This document shows positions 51,941 through 61,800 of a DNA stretch of 64,000 nucleotides, piece after piece. Every line of letters begins with the position of its first letter. The first letter of the stretch is position 1. Below the pieces are notes generated by a model. It was not told the DNA's origin. It saw nothing but the letters and a program-made list of their open reading frames with translations, and ran no database searches. Source of the stretch: an uncultured Prevotella sp. (lineage in GTDB: Bacteria; Bacteroidota; Bacteroidia; Bacteroidales; Bacteroidaceae); assembly GCA_946402275.1 (NCBI GenBank), contig CAMIVY010000008.1, positions 1 to 64,000 of the forward strand, in the 5' to 3' direction. The position numbers and the translations under genes are program-made.

Positions 51941-54460
51941 TTAAATCATTACATCCTTAATAATTTTCCTGTATTTCCCTTGTTTGATTCGCTCTATGAA
52001 CCCATGCGTCATCCAACGGTTACATTGCTGACGAGCAGGGTTATCTTCGATGTCCAGCATACTCATCACATCCTTCACCCCAAAGGTTTCAGGCAGACTT
52101 TTGTATGCATCTGCATTCTTGGTGTTCCTGCGTCGTGGCACGTACTCGCGGGCAGCATTGTCCCAGGAGTCCTGCAACATCTGGCCAAAGAAGTGGTCTT
52201 GGAAGAAAATCACTGCGTCATAGATCAGCGTCGCAAACTTCAGGTCGTCATCCGTGATGTCCAGTTTTCCCGTCTTTCTGAACTCCTCGTACTGGCGAGC
52301 CAATATGCGAGGGATGGTCATCCAGGTGGCGTAGAACACCGCACGCTTTCTCAGATAGTCCAGCACGTGGTCGTCCGCAGCCTCCGCCTCTTGGGCACTC
52401 AGCTCGCAGAGGTCATACACATGGTCCGTCAGTCGCTGCAAGGGCAGTTCGCCATGCAGCTTCTCAAACCTGTAGCCCCACTGCTTCATCGCCTCGTTAG
52501 CCTCCCAGTCCACGTTCTTCTTCTTGATCATCAGGTATCGTGCCGTCTTCATCGGGAAGATGCAGACGCGACTGCACAAGCCATCGTTGATATTCCGAAG
52601 GGTGAACTTCTTGTAGAGGCTGATTTGCGTACCCGTCGTCACTGAGTTCCAGTAGATGGGCAGGATGTCGTTGATGCTGTCGTTGTTCGCATAATCCACA
52701 CCCGAAAGCTCATTGTGGAAAGCCTTCAGTTCCAGGTCATGCTTGCCTATCCAGGCGCCACCCGATTGGGCGGTAATCGAAGAGTCCAGCTCCGAGTCGA
52801 ACATATACAGGTGCAAGGGCAACACCTCACCATCCACCACTTCCTTCGCCCTCTTCAGTCGTCGGAAGAAGATATTGTTCGACGTCTTAGTCGGCAGGTA
52901 GCGTATCATACCCTCTGGCTCCACCAGTGCGTCCTGCTTCTGTGCCTTCGACGAGGTGCCTCGCTTCTTCTGCTCCTGTTTGTAGCGTGTCTCTTGGGCT
53001 CTCACCTCATCGTCCTGCTCTCGCATGACACACATAATTTGGTCGTCCAGGTCCTTGGCAAAGCTCTTACCCGTAGCAGGCTCACCGATAATCAGCACCT
53101 GTGGGTTCAGTCGCTGTTTAGCGCCATTGAAGTGTTCGTACCAGCAGCGTGTCAGCAGTGTACAGTACATCGCTCCCGAGGCGAAGACAGCGCCCAGCCA
53201 GTTAGGCCTGTCTACTTGCCTACAGGCTTCGGCATAAGGAGCGCTAAGGAGAGGTTCCAGCCTTTGAGCGTACTGCTCGTAAGGGATGTCAGCGCTTGCC
53301 ACAGGTCGCTCAGCTGTTGCTGACTGGCTGAGTTGTACACCAGCACGCGCAAGAACCCCTTGCATCCTTTTCGGGATGTCCTTGTACATTCTTCGCTCAC
53401 AAGCCGAATCAGCAACTCCTCTGACCTCCTCTTCTCCTCGCTCTCGGATGACGTCCTGCACAAATCCACACCGTTTAAGGGCCCTACACACCAGTTCCGG
53501 TTGGTTATCGCAGATATACCTAAGGTCGAGAGCCAGTTGCAGCATGGTTCTGTGGCGATCTCCCACGCCTGGCACACCACCTTGCGCTTCCTGCCACGCT
53601 TCACAGATTTTGTCATAGCTGACTCCGTGGTAGTCAAGTTCTCGTTCTTCATCATTCTCATTCCTCATTTCTCCTTTTTCATTTCTTTCATTCCTTTCAT
53701 TCCTTTCATTCCTCATTTCTTTCGTAGGCTCAGTACTACCACTACGATAAGCCTCGCAATAAGCCTTGTCAAATTCTTCATTGTAATAGTTTAATAGTTC
53801 TTCTTCGTTCAAATAATACACATCCTCACGCATGGGAGCGTACGAGATTCTTGACGCGTCGATGCAGCTCAGGTCGGGTGTCACGCCCAGTTCCTTGGCC
53901 AGTGCTATCTGGTTATCAGCTATGTTGCCAATCTCCACACGGGCTTTGCAGACCAGTCGCAGTCCCTGTCCCGATGATGTCAGGTGCGCAAACACCACTA
54001 CCCAGGGGAAACCCTCTTGCTGTGTCCGTTCGAATATCTCACGCGGGTTATCCACATGGTCCACGTCGAACATAAACAGACCGCTGAGGTGGATGCCAGC
54101 CAGCACCCTGCGCTTCATTGTCTTGGTGGGGTCTTTCTTCAGGGGTGTCTCGTCGAAATCCCTGGCTCCAAAGATAAGTGGTGGTAGCGACTCCTTCAAG
54201 GCTGTAGCCCATCTTGCCAGCTTTTCTTCCTCTGTCAGTTGCTGAAAAGCCTCGCCCACCTTCTTCTTTGCTGCTTCCTTAAGGCAGAATTTTTGAAAGT
54301 CGGTGTTGCTGGCCCACAGCTTGATGGCTTCAGGCTTCCGTACAGCCCTGATGGTCTCAATCTTCCACTTCGTCCTTGGCGAATCCAGAATCTCGTTCAG
54401 TTTCTCCAGCGTGCCGGGCACTGCTGGAGAAACAAATTGGTTTTCTTGTGTACAAAACAT
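51941..54460 (-). CDS. VirE N-terminal / DUF3987 primase-helicase-like protein
   Basis: An 839-residue protein. Residues about 60-230 resemble a BT4734/VirE N-terminal archaeo-eukaryotic primase-like domain (HLSGLFMFDVDHVDNP, VFAHLTSSGQGLRLVCK). Residues about 380-720 are a DUF3987-type ATPase with Walker A IIGEPATGKSFAKDL. Between them lies a charged linker with repeated NER units (about 250-275), encoded by a 9-base array. Such proteins are typical of Bacteroidales integrative islands and may start DNA replication. It stands in an operon with a probable ssDNA-binding protein. Confidence 0.82.
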   Translation of the reverse strand: MFCTQENQFVSPAVPGTLEKLNEILDSPRTKWKIETIRAVRKPEAIKLWASNTDFQKFCLKEAAKKKVGEAFQQLTEEEKLARWATALKESLPPLIFGARDFDETPLKKDPTKTMKRRVLAGIHLSGLFMFDVDHVDNPREIFERTQQEGFPWVVVFAHLTSSGQGLRLVCKARVEIGNIADNQIALAKELGVTPDLSCIDASRISYAPMREDVYYLNEEELLNYYNEEFDKAYCEAYRSGSTEPTKEMRNERNERNERNEKGEMRNENDEERELDYHGVSYDKICEAWQEAQGGVPGVGDRHRTMLQLALDLRYICDNQPELVCRALKRCGFVQDVIRERGEEEVRGVADSACERRMYKDIPKRMQGVLARAGVQLSQSATAERPVASADIPYEQYAQRLEPLLSAPYAEACRQVDRPNWLGAVFASGAMYCTLLTRCWYEHFNGAKQRLNPQVLIIGEPATGKSFAKDLDDQIMCVMREQDDEVRAQETRYKQEQKKRGTSSKAQKQDALVEPEGMIRYLPTKTSNNIFFRRLKRAKEVVDGEVLPLHLYMFDSELDSSITAQSGGAWIGKHDLELKAFHNELSGVDYANNDSINDILPIYWNSVTTGTQISLYKKFTLRNINDGLCSRVCIFPMKTARYLMIKKKNVDWEANEAMKQWGYRFEKLHGELPLQRLTDHVYDLCELSAQEAEAADDHVLDYLRKRAVFYATWMTIPRILARQYEEFRKTGKLDITDDDLKFATLIYDAVIFFQDHFFGQMLQDSWDNAAREYVPRRRNTKNADAYKSLPETFGVKDVMSMLDIEDNPARQQCNRWMTHGFIERIKQGKYRKIIKDVMI
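53640..53725. repeat. Coding 9-base array in the VirE gene
   Basis: CTTTCATTC units repeat three to four times around 53690-53720, flanked by CATTCTC and ATTCCTC units of the 7-base type. In the coding strand the repeat contains TGA, which a 7-base period would place in frame; the 9-base period avoids this and gives the repeated peptide NER. Confidence 0.6.
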
Positions 54461-54463
54461 GTG

Positions 54464-54757
54464 TTACAGAGTCTGTAAATCCGTGATGTAGAAGGCGTTC
54501 TCGTGACGTGTCTGTCCGTTCTGATCCTGCCATGTACGGTGTTTCCAGAATCCCTTTACAATATAGGGCATACCTTGTTGGAACTCCGTATCGCGGTTCT
54601 TCGAGGCCAACTCGCCCACCATTTCACCATAGAAGGTGTCACCACCGCGTTTCATCGTGACGCCACGACTCTTGAAATATTCGGTGGTACCGTCCTGCTT
54701 CTGGTACTGGCGTTCCGAGAAATTGCCAACGTCGATAATAGTTACTAATTTTTCCAT
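54464..54757 (-). CDS. Probable OB-fold single-stranded DNA-binding protein
   Basis: About 97 residues, beginning MEKLVTIIDVGNFSERQYQK, with GDTFYGEMVGEL and YIVKGFWKHRTWQDQNGQ strands typical of small OB-fold ssDNA-binding proteins in Bacteroidales islands. It lies three bases upstream of the VirE/DUF3987 gene, consistent with a replication or repair role. Family assignment by pattern only. MKRMEK at 54766 is an alternative start. Confidence 0.6.
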   Translation of the reverse strand: MEKLVTIIDVGNFSERQYQKQDGTTEYFKSRGVTMKRGGDTFYGEMVGELASKNRDTEFQQGMPYIVKGFWKHRTWQDQNGQTRHENAFYITDLQTL

Positions 54758-54761
54758 TCTC

Positions 54762-54803
54762 TTCAATTGTCAATGTTCAATGGTCAATGTTTAATGGTCA
54801 ATC
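54762..54803. repeat. Six-unit heptad array
   Basis: TTCAATT, GTCAATG, TTCAATG, GTCAATG, TTTAATG, GTCAATC in perfect 7-base phase between two genes of the accessory operon. Confidence 0.85.
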
Positions 54804-55146
54804 ACACTTCGTCCATGATTTCCTCGATACTCTTCGTGTTCTTCAGCCAGTCGGTTAGTTCCTTGGCTTGCATCATCAGCTCTGCACTGCTGCGCCCACG
54901 TCCCATCGAGCGGTTTACGCTTACGAAGATCTTGAATTTCTTGATGCTCGCTTTCAGCCATCCACTGCTGGTCTCATACAGCGACTCATCCTTTGGTCTT
55001 TCGTACCCTGGTTCTCTTGATTTTCTTTTAAACGCGTTAAAGTCGTGTTCCTTGGTAAACTCGTTGTATCCGATGGTACCTTCCACACGCTTGCCCTCCG
55101 TCATTCGGGCATACGTCTTGTCATCTACTTTTACTTTGATAATCAT
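54802..55146 (-). CDS. Hypothetical protein of the accessory operon
   Basis: About 114 residues, basic in the middle (NAFKRKSREPGYERPKDESLY) and with an acidic helical end (ELTDWLKNTKSIEEIMDEV). MIIKVKVDDKTYARM is taken as the start; a longer frame to 55212 is possible. No family recognised. Its position next to the ssDNA-binding and VirE-like genes suggests a DNA-related role. Confidence 0.6.
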   Translation of the reverse strand: MIIKVKVDDKTYARMTEGKRVEGTIGYNEFTKEHDFNAFKRKSREPGYERPKDESLYETSSGWLKASIKKFKIFVSVNRSMGRGRSSAELMMQAKELTDWLKNTKSIEEIMDEV

Positions 55147-55292
55147 AATTTTCTTGAGATTGCTGAGAGAAGTGTTGAGATTGGGGCCCCACACCTGTTT
55201 CCAGATGCTCAATTGATTCCCTCTGCTTCACTCAAGGTTCATTGTCTATTTTTTAATTTCTTAATTCTTTAATTTTTTAATTCTTTAATTTT

Positions 55293-55484
55293 TTAATTTT
55301 TGTTACCGTACGCCATCGCACGAAGTAGCATACGCATTCTCTTTTTCGATATGGGTTTCGTGCAACCCATTCCTACTCTGAAGGCTACAGCCTCCGCCAG
55401 TTCCAGCTCGTCTTCACATAACCAGCCCTTGTTTCCAATCTCTAATGCAAACCCGTGCTGCACGGTTGTCACCTTAATTTCCAT
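55293..55484 (-). CDS. Small hypothetical protein
   Basis: About 63 residues, MEIKVTTVQHGFALEIGNKG onward, ending in a basic segment (SKKRMRMLLRAMAYGNKN). Flanked by TTAA-rich repeat arrays on both sides. Probably part of the accessory operon. No function assigned. Confidence 0.5.
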   Translation of the reverse strand: MEIKVTTVQHGFALEIGNKGWLCEDELELAEAVAFRVGMGCTKPISKKRMRMLLRAMAYGNKN

Positions 55485-55503
55485 GTTCAATTTAGTCATA
55501 CGC

Positions 55504-55552
55504 ATTTAATTTTTAATTTTTAATCTTTAATCTTTAATGTTTAATTTTTAAT
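55504..55552. repeat. Seven-unit heptad array
   Basis: ATTTAAT, TTTTAAT, TTTTAAT, CTTTAAT, CTTTAAT, GTTTAAT, TTTTAAT in perfect phase. A related array with an 8-base period (TTAATTCT-like) lies at about 55248-55300. Confidence 0.85.
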
Positions 55553-55922
55553 GTAACAAGTATCTCGACCCGTGTTTCAGTTCGAAATCCCTTCGTATGC
55601 TTTCTACGCTGGCCGGTTCCATTTCTTTCCCCTTGGCGATAGCGTTAAGCTCGGAGGTGCGTACCTCTATCAGAGAAAGCTGATATTCCCTACGCTGCAC
55701 TTTACCACGCTGGCAGCCCAGAATTTTCAGCCCGTCGCTCATTGACCAGTCGTCGCACACCGCATTACCTCTGACATGTTTGCCTGTCAGCAGACAGCAG
55801 CGTCGCTCCTGATCGTCAAATCCACGGTTGTGGCACGAGCCACAACACTTCTTCACTTTAATGCCATAATCGTTGGCAATCATCTCACTTGCTTTCTTCA
55901 TTTTTCTAATATTTGATTCCAT
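55548..55922 (-). CDS. Cys-rich hypothetical protein heading the accessory operon
   Basis: A 124-residue protein with a run of likely metal ligands (KKCCGSCHNRGFDDQERRCC, then CDDWSMSDGLKILGC) resembling a small zinc- or iron-binding domain, followed by a charged helical tail. First gene of the operon that starts at the promoter near 56032. Its leader contains a strong hairpin (55954-55970). It could be the regulator of the TGTCGAA sites, but this is only a positional guess. Met at 55901 is an alternative start. Confidence 0.6.
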   Translation of the reverse strand: MESNIRKMKKASEMIANDYGIKVKKCCGSCHNRGFDDQERRCCLLTGKHVRGNAVCDDWSMSDGLKILGCQRGKVQRREYQLSLIEVRTSELNAIAKGKEMEPASVESIRRDFELKHGSRYLLH

Positions 55923-56021
55923 AATATTTAAATTTTAACCCTGCTTTATTGCCGCCCCTTCCCAAGGGGCTCAAAATGTATCAGTATGTCAAAGATCTCT
56001 TGTCTTCTGGGCTTTCGTCCT

Positions 56022-56129
56022 TTCGACAATGCAAAAGTACTGTGACTTTTTGACCTGTGAAAGACCAGTCATGTGCCGTGTCGAACACTCTGTCGATATG
56101 TTCCTTATTTTGTCGAACATCCTGTCGAA
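56022..56129. promoter_or_regulatory. Promoter with five TGTCGAA-type sites
   Basis: A minus-strand -7 box TACTTTTG lies at 56032-56039. TGTCGAA occurs at 56079-56085, 56111-56117 and 56123-56129, with TGTCGAT at 56091-56097; starts are spaced 12, 20 and 12 bases. A copy in the opposite orientation (56022-56028) overlaps the predicted transcription start. The layout resembles operators of a cooperative repressor. Confidence 0.5.
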
Positions 56130-56584
56130 CCCTGCCTTTTTGCCTTGTTATATGCAGCGACAAACTGTATGGCAACATTCCTCCTTCTTCTTACCTCACA
56201 AGGCTCATCAGTGTCACTGAACGTCCACGTAGGATACACATCCTCCACCTTATTAATATTGCTTGATATAGTGTCTCTACAAGGCACATCCTCCACCCCC
56301 AGCACTTTCAGGTATTTCACGAACGCATTAGACGAACGGAACCCCTCGATACCATCTACAGCATACTGGTTGATAGCAGCCATGATCCATGTGAAGTCAT
56401 AAGGATGTACTATCACCTTGTTCTCACGCAATGTCGTCAAGGCAGCCAGCAGACATTGGTCGCAAAACTCAATAGAATCATCACACTCGCCAGAAGCCAC
56501 CATCTCCACGCCCTCCAGATGTCCCACCAGTTGCTCCACCAGCAGAGCCATCTCGTCATTCATTCTAAGAGTAATCTCTTTCAT
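56105..56584 (-). CDS. Hypothetical protein
   Basis: A 159-residue, acidic, mostly helical protein (KEITLRMNDEMALLVEQLVG, then DQCLLAALTTLREN) with several Cys. Its last codons overlap the TGTCGAA sites of the next promoter. No family recognised. It may be the last gene of the upstream unit starting near 57355. Confidence 0.55.
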   Translation of the reverse strand: MKEITLRMNDEMALLVEQLVGHLEGVEMVASGECDDSIEFCDQCLLAALTTLRENKVIVHPYDFTWIMAAINQYAVDGIEGFRSSNAFVKYLKVLGVEDVPCRDTISSNINKVEDVYPTWTFSDTDEPCEVRRRRNVAIQFVAAYNKAKRQGSTGCSTK

Positions 56585-56668
56585 TGTTTCCTAAGTTTTT
56601 GTGAGCAGTGTTGAGGTGTAGCTACTTTCTCCTAGGTAACTCTCACAACAACTCAGGGTTCAACAATT

Positions 56669-57265
56669 TTAATCTATTTCGTCAAATACAGTGGGACAAT
56701 AATGCTTGAACTGTTTTTTAAGATGTTCCTCCACATGCAATATCTTTCTTAGCGGGATGCACATCTGTTCCTCAATAAAGTAGAAAAATCCTCTCAAATT
56801 CCTGATAATATCATGAATATCATCATATTTCGTATTGTCAGTTAAGACACGACCATCCTCACCAACGAACATGTCAACACGATATCTCACATCCCCTGTA
56901 CCATTGGTTTTTACTTCATGTATTACAATCTGCAGTTTTTGAAGTTCCCTATCATAGCTGATGCCATTCTTTCGCATCTCTTCCATCCTTAAGGCCATTT
57001 TGTGGAAAGAATCAAAACCACGTATCAATATCTGCCCCATCATCTCAAACACCAACGTAGCATCAACTTGCTTGCCTTCCTCGCCAAGGAGATAATAGTC
57101 CTTATAATCTTCACCATAATAGTCCAGATGCGTCAGGAAGTTCTCTACTGGTCTTCCTGGCGTCATAATCGTCAGTCGAGGTCTGTTGTCAGAACCCATA
57201 CCTTCAAATTCACAGATAAAGAATTCATAACCTGTTGAATCAACTAAATAAACTTTTTTAGCCAT
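56669..57265 (-). CDS. Hypothetical protein
   Basis: About 198 residues starting MAKKVYLVDSTGYEFFICEF. Alternating beta and helical segments, with a C-terminal Lys/His-rich helix (HVEEHLKKQFKHYC). A TACCTTTG box lies at 57355-57362, about 90 bases upstream, directly beside the terminator of the type I restriction operon. A longer frame to 57382 would start upstream of that box and is rejected. No function assigned. Confidence 0.6.
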   Translation of the reverse strand: MAKKVYLVDSTGYEFFICEFEGMGSDNRPRLTIMTPGRPVENFLTHLDYYGEDYKDYYLLGEEGKQVDATLVFEMMGQILIRGFDSFHKMALRMEEMRKNGISYDRELQKLQIVIHEVKTNGTGDVRYRVDMFVGEDGRVLTDNTKYDDIHDIIRNLRGFFYFIEEQMCIPLRKILHVEEHLKKQFKHYCPTVFDEID

Positions 57266-57366
57266 AATACTTAAATTTAAATTAATAAAAACGTTCACGC
57301 GAACCAGCGTACTTGGGTGTTTCTCGAGACCCGTTCCTGACTGATTTACGCCGACAAAGGTAAGGA

Positions 57367-57418
57367 CAAAAAATGATAGCATCCTTCAGTCGCAAGTGCG
57401 ATACTGAAGAATGCTATC
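57367..57418 (-). terminator. Terminator of the type I restriction operon
   Basis: A long hairpin: 57375-57382 with 57411-57418 and 57384-57390 with 57403-57409, one mismatch, plus an inner CGCA/TGCG pair. On the minus strand it is followed by a run of U (57367-57373). Confidence 0.9.
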
Positions 57419-57453
57419 CTTAACTGAAGAATACTGAAAAACGAACTGAAAAA

Positions 57454-58854
57454 CTACTCTTTTATGTAGATTTCGTTGATAGTATCTACTAATTCTGAAT
57501 ACTTATCATATATGTTTCTAATAGCTTTTTTAGTTGCCTTATTCGTGCCTTGTGGCTTATACTTTATATCCCAGTTATCGGGCGATCTTTTTGTTAAGAA
57601 TCCGTAGGTATTGATTTCGTTGGCACTGCATTTCTTATCAACGCCAGCAAACCATTCCTCGTCATTCATCTGCTTTTCAAAATCCTCAATAGTGCATGTT
57701 GCTATGACACCAACTCTTTTTAGGATATAATACAAAGCATACCATTCATAAACAAACATTTTCTCTGTTATGAATCGGTCTTTTATAAAGTAATAGAGGA
57801 GGAGGACGTCAACTTTGTATTTAGATTTAGAGGGTTCCAAATTAAACACCTTATTCGTTTTCAGTAGTCGTTCTCTCTTCTGCTTGTCCTCGTCTGATTC
57901 TGGCGGGTTTCGCAACTCTTCTATCCAACGGTCATATTCTTCCAATTCAAATATTCTCTGAAAATAGTATTTCCACTGCTTTTCGTCTAATCTCTGTTCT
58001 TTCATTTGGATAGCCATCTGAGTAACATCCTCTGAATAATCACGCCATATTTTCCCTGATGGCGTATTATATTCAAACTCGTGGGCAGCTTCTTGCCTTA
58101 AACGCTCAAGTCCGATTACATCCACCTTTCCTCTTAATCTTTGTCGAGTAATATGTGAACGGAAGTTATTTGCTTGTGTAGGCCAGTATTTAATAGCGTA
58201 CAGTAAATAATTGCGTTCATAATAACTTTCCATGCCTTCTTCCCACCGATTGATGGCAGAGTTCTTTAGTTCCCACAATTTATCTTCAAAGATCTGGAAC
58301 AGACAGTCAAGACATATTAAAAGTTCAGCACCATTCATTTCATCTACCTGTTCCCGATTTAATTGCATCATACCTGTAGTTGATAGCTTTTCGTTGTTGT
58401 TATAAACGGCATCATCATAATACATTCTTTGTAACACATCAGAATCGCTTGGTGTTCCCACCTCAAATATATTGTTTTCCATCAATTTTGCAAACAATGA
58501 ATTCATCTGTTGACGAGCGTCTATAAATGCAGACCATAAATCGCGATTCTTTTCATAACAATCGTCCATAAGATAAAGTTCGATTACATAATCGTAGTCT
58601 GTAACCGATTCACATAGATGCTGCATGACGAGGGTGAGATTTAGCGTTGAACGACTAATGATATTTACATCAAGATTATGCTCCAACACAAACTTTACAT
58701 CTTCTTCATACTTCTTGAAACTACTGAACAGATAGGAAATATTCTTGTCAAAATCAGCTATTATTCGGCTTCTTTCTTCTATATCAAAAAAAAGAGGCTT
58801 ATCGGAATGCTTTTTTATCAGTTCGTCAACTATGTCTTTCAACGGTCTGCACAT
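57454..58854 (-). CDS. Unknown fourth gene of the type I restriction operon
   Basis: A 466-residue, almost entirely helical, charged protein with no recognised catalytic motif. Notable segments are ELLICLDCLFQIFEDKLWEL in the middle and YEWYALYYILKRVGVIATCT followed by FEKQMNDEEWFAG near the end. It starts seven bases after hsdR stops, and the operon terminator follows directly, so it is co-transcribed with the restriction system. It could be a regulator, anti-self factor or an extra defence effector. Similar codon use and AT content to hsdR suggest they moved together. Confidence 0.7.
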   Translation of the reverse strand: MCRPLKDIVDELIKKHSDKPLFFDIEERSRIIADFDKNISYLFSSFKKYEEDVKFVLEHNLDVNIISRSTLNLTLVMQHLCESVTDYDYVIELYLMDDCYEKNRDLWSAFIDARQQMNSLFAKLMENNIFEVGTPSDSDVLQRMYYDDAVYNNNEKLSTTGMMQLNREQVDEMNGAELLICLDCLFQIFEDKLWELKNSAINRWEEGMESYYERNYLLYAIKYWPTQANNFRSHITRQRLRGKVDVIGLERLRQEAAHEFEYNTPSGKIWRDYSEDVTQMAIQMKEQRLDEKQWKYYFQRIFELEEYDRWIEELRNPPESDEDKQKRERLLKTNKVFNLEPSKSKYKVDVLLLYYFIKDRFITEKMFVYEWYALYYILKRVGVIATCTIEDFEKQMNDEEWFAGVDKKCSANEINTYGFLTKRSPDNWDIKYKPQGTNKATKKAIRNIYDKYSELVDTINEIYIKE

Positions 58855-58861
58855 ACTTCTC

Positions 58862-61800
58862 CTATGCTAAATGACTTTCATCCTCAGCCCACTTTTCACA
58901 CTGCTTCATTACTGTTGATAATGCCTGCTCATATCCCTCTGGTGGATAATGATATTCTCGAAGCAATCGTTTAATAATTCTTCTCATTGAAGCACGTGCT
59001 GAGTCTCTTTTATTCCAGTCGATTGTACGATTCTTGCGCAACTGTTCAGTAAGAGCCACAGTAAGTGCTTTAAACTGTTCATTGCTATATGCTTCTTTGA
59101 TGCCTTCAGGCGAAGATAGTGCATCATAGAACGCCTTTTCTTCTGCTGTTAATCCAAGTGCATTACCTTCCTCTTCATTCTGTTTGATAGCTTGTGCCAT
59201 CTTCAGAAGTTCTTCTATCACTTCTTCGTTGGTAAGCATTCCTTTCAGATAATTGGATAATGCATTATTCATCAAGTCGCTGAATCGTTGACTCTGAACA
59301 ACATTTATATGTTCATAGTTCCTGATACGCTCTTTAAGGAGTTTCTCCAATAACTGAACAGCAATATTCCTTTCCTTCATATTGCGGATTTCCTTAATAA
59401 ATCCCTCATCAAACAAGGAGAATTCGCGTTCGTCAGCAAAGAGATTTATCACCCCATCACTTTGAATACTCTGTTCTAACAAAGTGGAAATACGTTCATT
59501 GATTTCCTTCTTGCTAATCTTTCCCTTCTGGGTATAGCGTATCAACAGAGTTCTTACAGCATCCATAAAAGCTACCTCTCTCTTCTGCTCTGAAGCTAAG
59601 AGTGAACGACAGAGAGTCATCGCATTATGCAGTAACTGGCTTTCTTTTAAAAAGTCTTTTCGTTTCTGCTCCATAATAGGTGATAACATAAAGTTTACAC
59701 CTCCTGTTATTATTGAGCCTCGTTCTGCATCTGTGCCATTTATGAATCTTTGATAATCGTACCCATGTATTAAGTCCTGGCATATTTCCAACTTCTCCTT
59801 GAACTTATTCAAGGCTGCCTCACGGATGTCTGGATTGCCAAAACGCTGGCGGTCACGATTAGTATAGTCTTGCATTGCCTGTTTTAAGGCGCTTGCAATA
59901 CCAACATAGTCAATAATCAAACCACCTTCTTTCTCTGGGAAAACTCGATTCACTCGCGCTATAGCCTGCATCAGGTTGTGTCCTTTCATCGGTTTATAGA
60001 CATACATCGTTGCCAAAGACGGTACATCAAATCCAGTGAGCCACATATCAACAACAATAGCTATCTTCATTGGACTATTATCGTCTTTGAATAGCGTAGC
60101 AAATTCTTTGTCTGTCCAGTAATGCACACCATCCTCTTTCTTGGGCCTGATAACGTCAGCCCAGTCGGGATTATCTTTGTTGCTGCTGCTTACAACAACA
60201 TGCATCATATCTTTCCACGAAGGACGCAGCCTTAATATCTGTCGATATATCTTCACGGCAGCCTCTTTGTCAAGAGCGACAATCATCGCCTTGCCGGTAG
60301 TTATATGCTGGCGGTTTTCTTCATAATGGGTGACAATATCATTGCAAAGACTTTCTATTGTCTTGTCGTTGTTCAATATGCCACGAATACCACTATTTGT
60401 ACGCTTTGCATCTTCTATTTGTTCTGGCGTGGCTCCTTCCTCAGCCAATTTGTCAAACTCTATATCGAGTTGCTTTAACGTATCATCATCAAGGTTTAGC
60501 TTGATAACTCTACTTTCATAATATACAGGACGTGTTGCACCATCGGCAACTGCCTGAGTCATATCATAGACATCAATGTAGTCACCAAACACCTCTTCGG
60601 TATCCCTGTCTCTTTCTGATATGGGTGTGCCTGTGAAGCCGATAAACATTGCATTAGGCAAAGCCTCGCGCATAATCAAGGCAAAGCCTTTCTTTGTCTT
60701 CTGAACTTTGTTGTCATAGTGTTCATCACCATATTGTGAACGATGTGCCTCATCTGTTATAACAATGATATTCTTTCTCTCACTCAGCAGTCCTGTTCCC
60801 TCTCTAAACTTCTGAATAGTGGTGAAAATCAGACCACCTGTTTGTAAGTCTGTGAGTTTGTTTTTCAAGTCGAGGTTTCCGCCACCTTCTGCAGCAACCA
60901 ACTTGCCGTTTTCGTTTAAGGCATAGCCTACACGTTGTGGAGACATTCGCAAGAACTTCTCGCAACCACAAAATTGTTCATAAAGTTGCAGGTCTAAGTC
61001 GTTTCGGTCGGTCACAACCATGATGGTACATGTTGGAAACTCCTGTATCAGTTTGTGGGTATAGAACACCATTGAAAGACTCTTACCGCTTCCCTGGGTG
61101 TGCCAGAATACTCCAATCTTTCCGTCACTCTCTTGTGCCTTATGTGTTCTTGCAACAGCCTTATTGACTGCAAAGTATTGATGATAGGCAGACATTATCT
61201 TGGCTGTCTTACCGTCCTTGTGGTCAAAGCAGATATAATTCTTGATGAGGTCACACATTCGCTTGTGGCCAAATATACCCTCAAAGAATGTTTCATAGTC
61301 AGCAACTGCTGTGCTCTCATATTCTCCATCCTTTGTTTTCCATTCCATGAAGCGTTTCTCTGGTGCTGTGATAGTTCCTGCCTTTGTTGTCAGCATATCA
61401 CTTGTAACGCAGAAAGCGTTATAGGCGAATAGCGAAGGACATTTCTGCATGTATTTTTGCAGTTGATTGTAGGCATCGTCCTCTTCTACATCATCATTGG
61501 AAGGTGATTTCAATTCTATCACTACCAAAGGCAGACCGTTTACCATCACCACCATATCGCACCGGATGGGTTCTATATCCTCTACGCGCCATTGATTTAC
61601 TATCTTCCAAGTGTTTGCATCAGGATGCTCAAAATCCATCAGATAGACGGTATCCGTTACCTCACGTCCTTCTGCGACATGAGGTACGTTTATTCCATCC
61701 TGCAACCACTCAGTGAATGTTTCGTTACGCTGCACATAACCACCATCATTATTGCTTGTAAGCATTCTTATTGCTTCATCAATAACATCTTGGGATAGCT

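Noticed and set aside
52715..53323. Plus-strand 202-codon frame opposite the VirE gene
   Set aside because: No family features, and the opposite strand has a clear ATPase motif.
51474..57265. Prophage
   Set aside because: Apart from one M15 peptidase, no structural, packaging, lysis or integrase gene is present.
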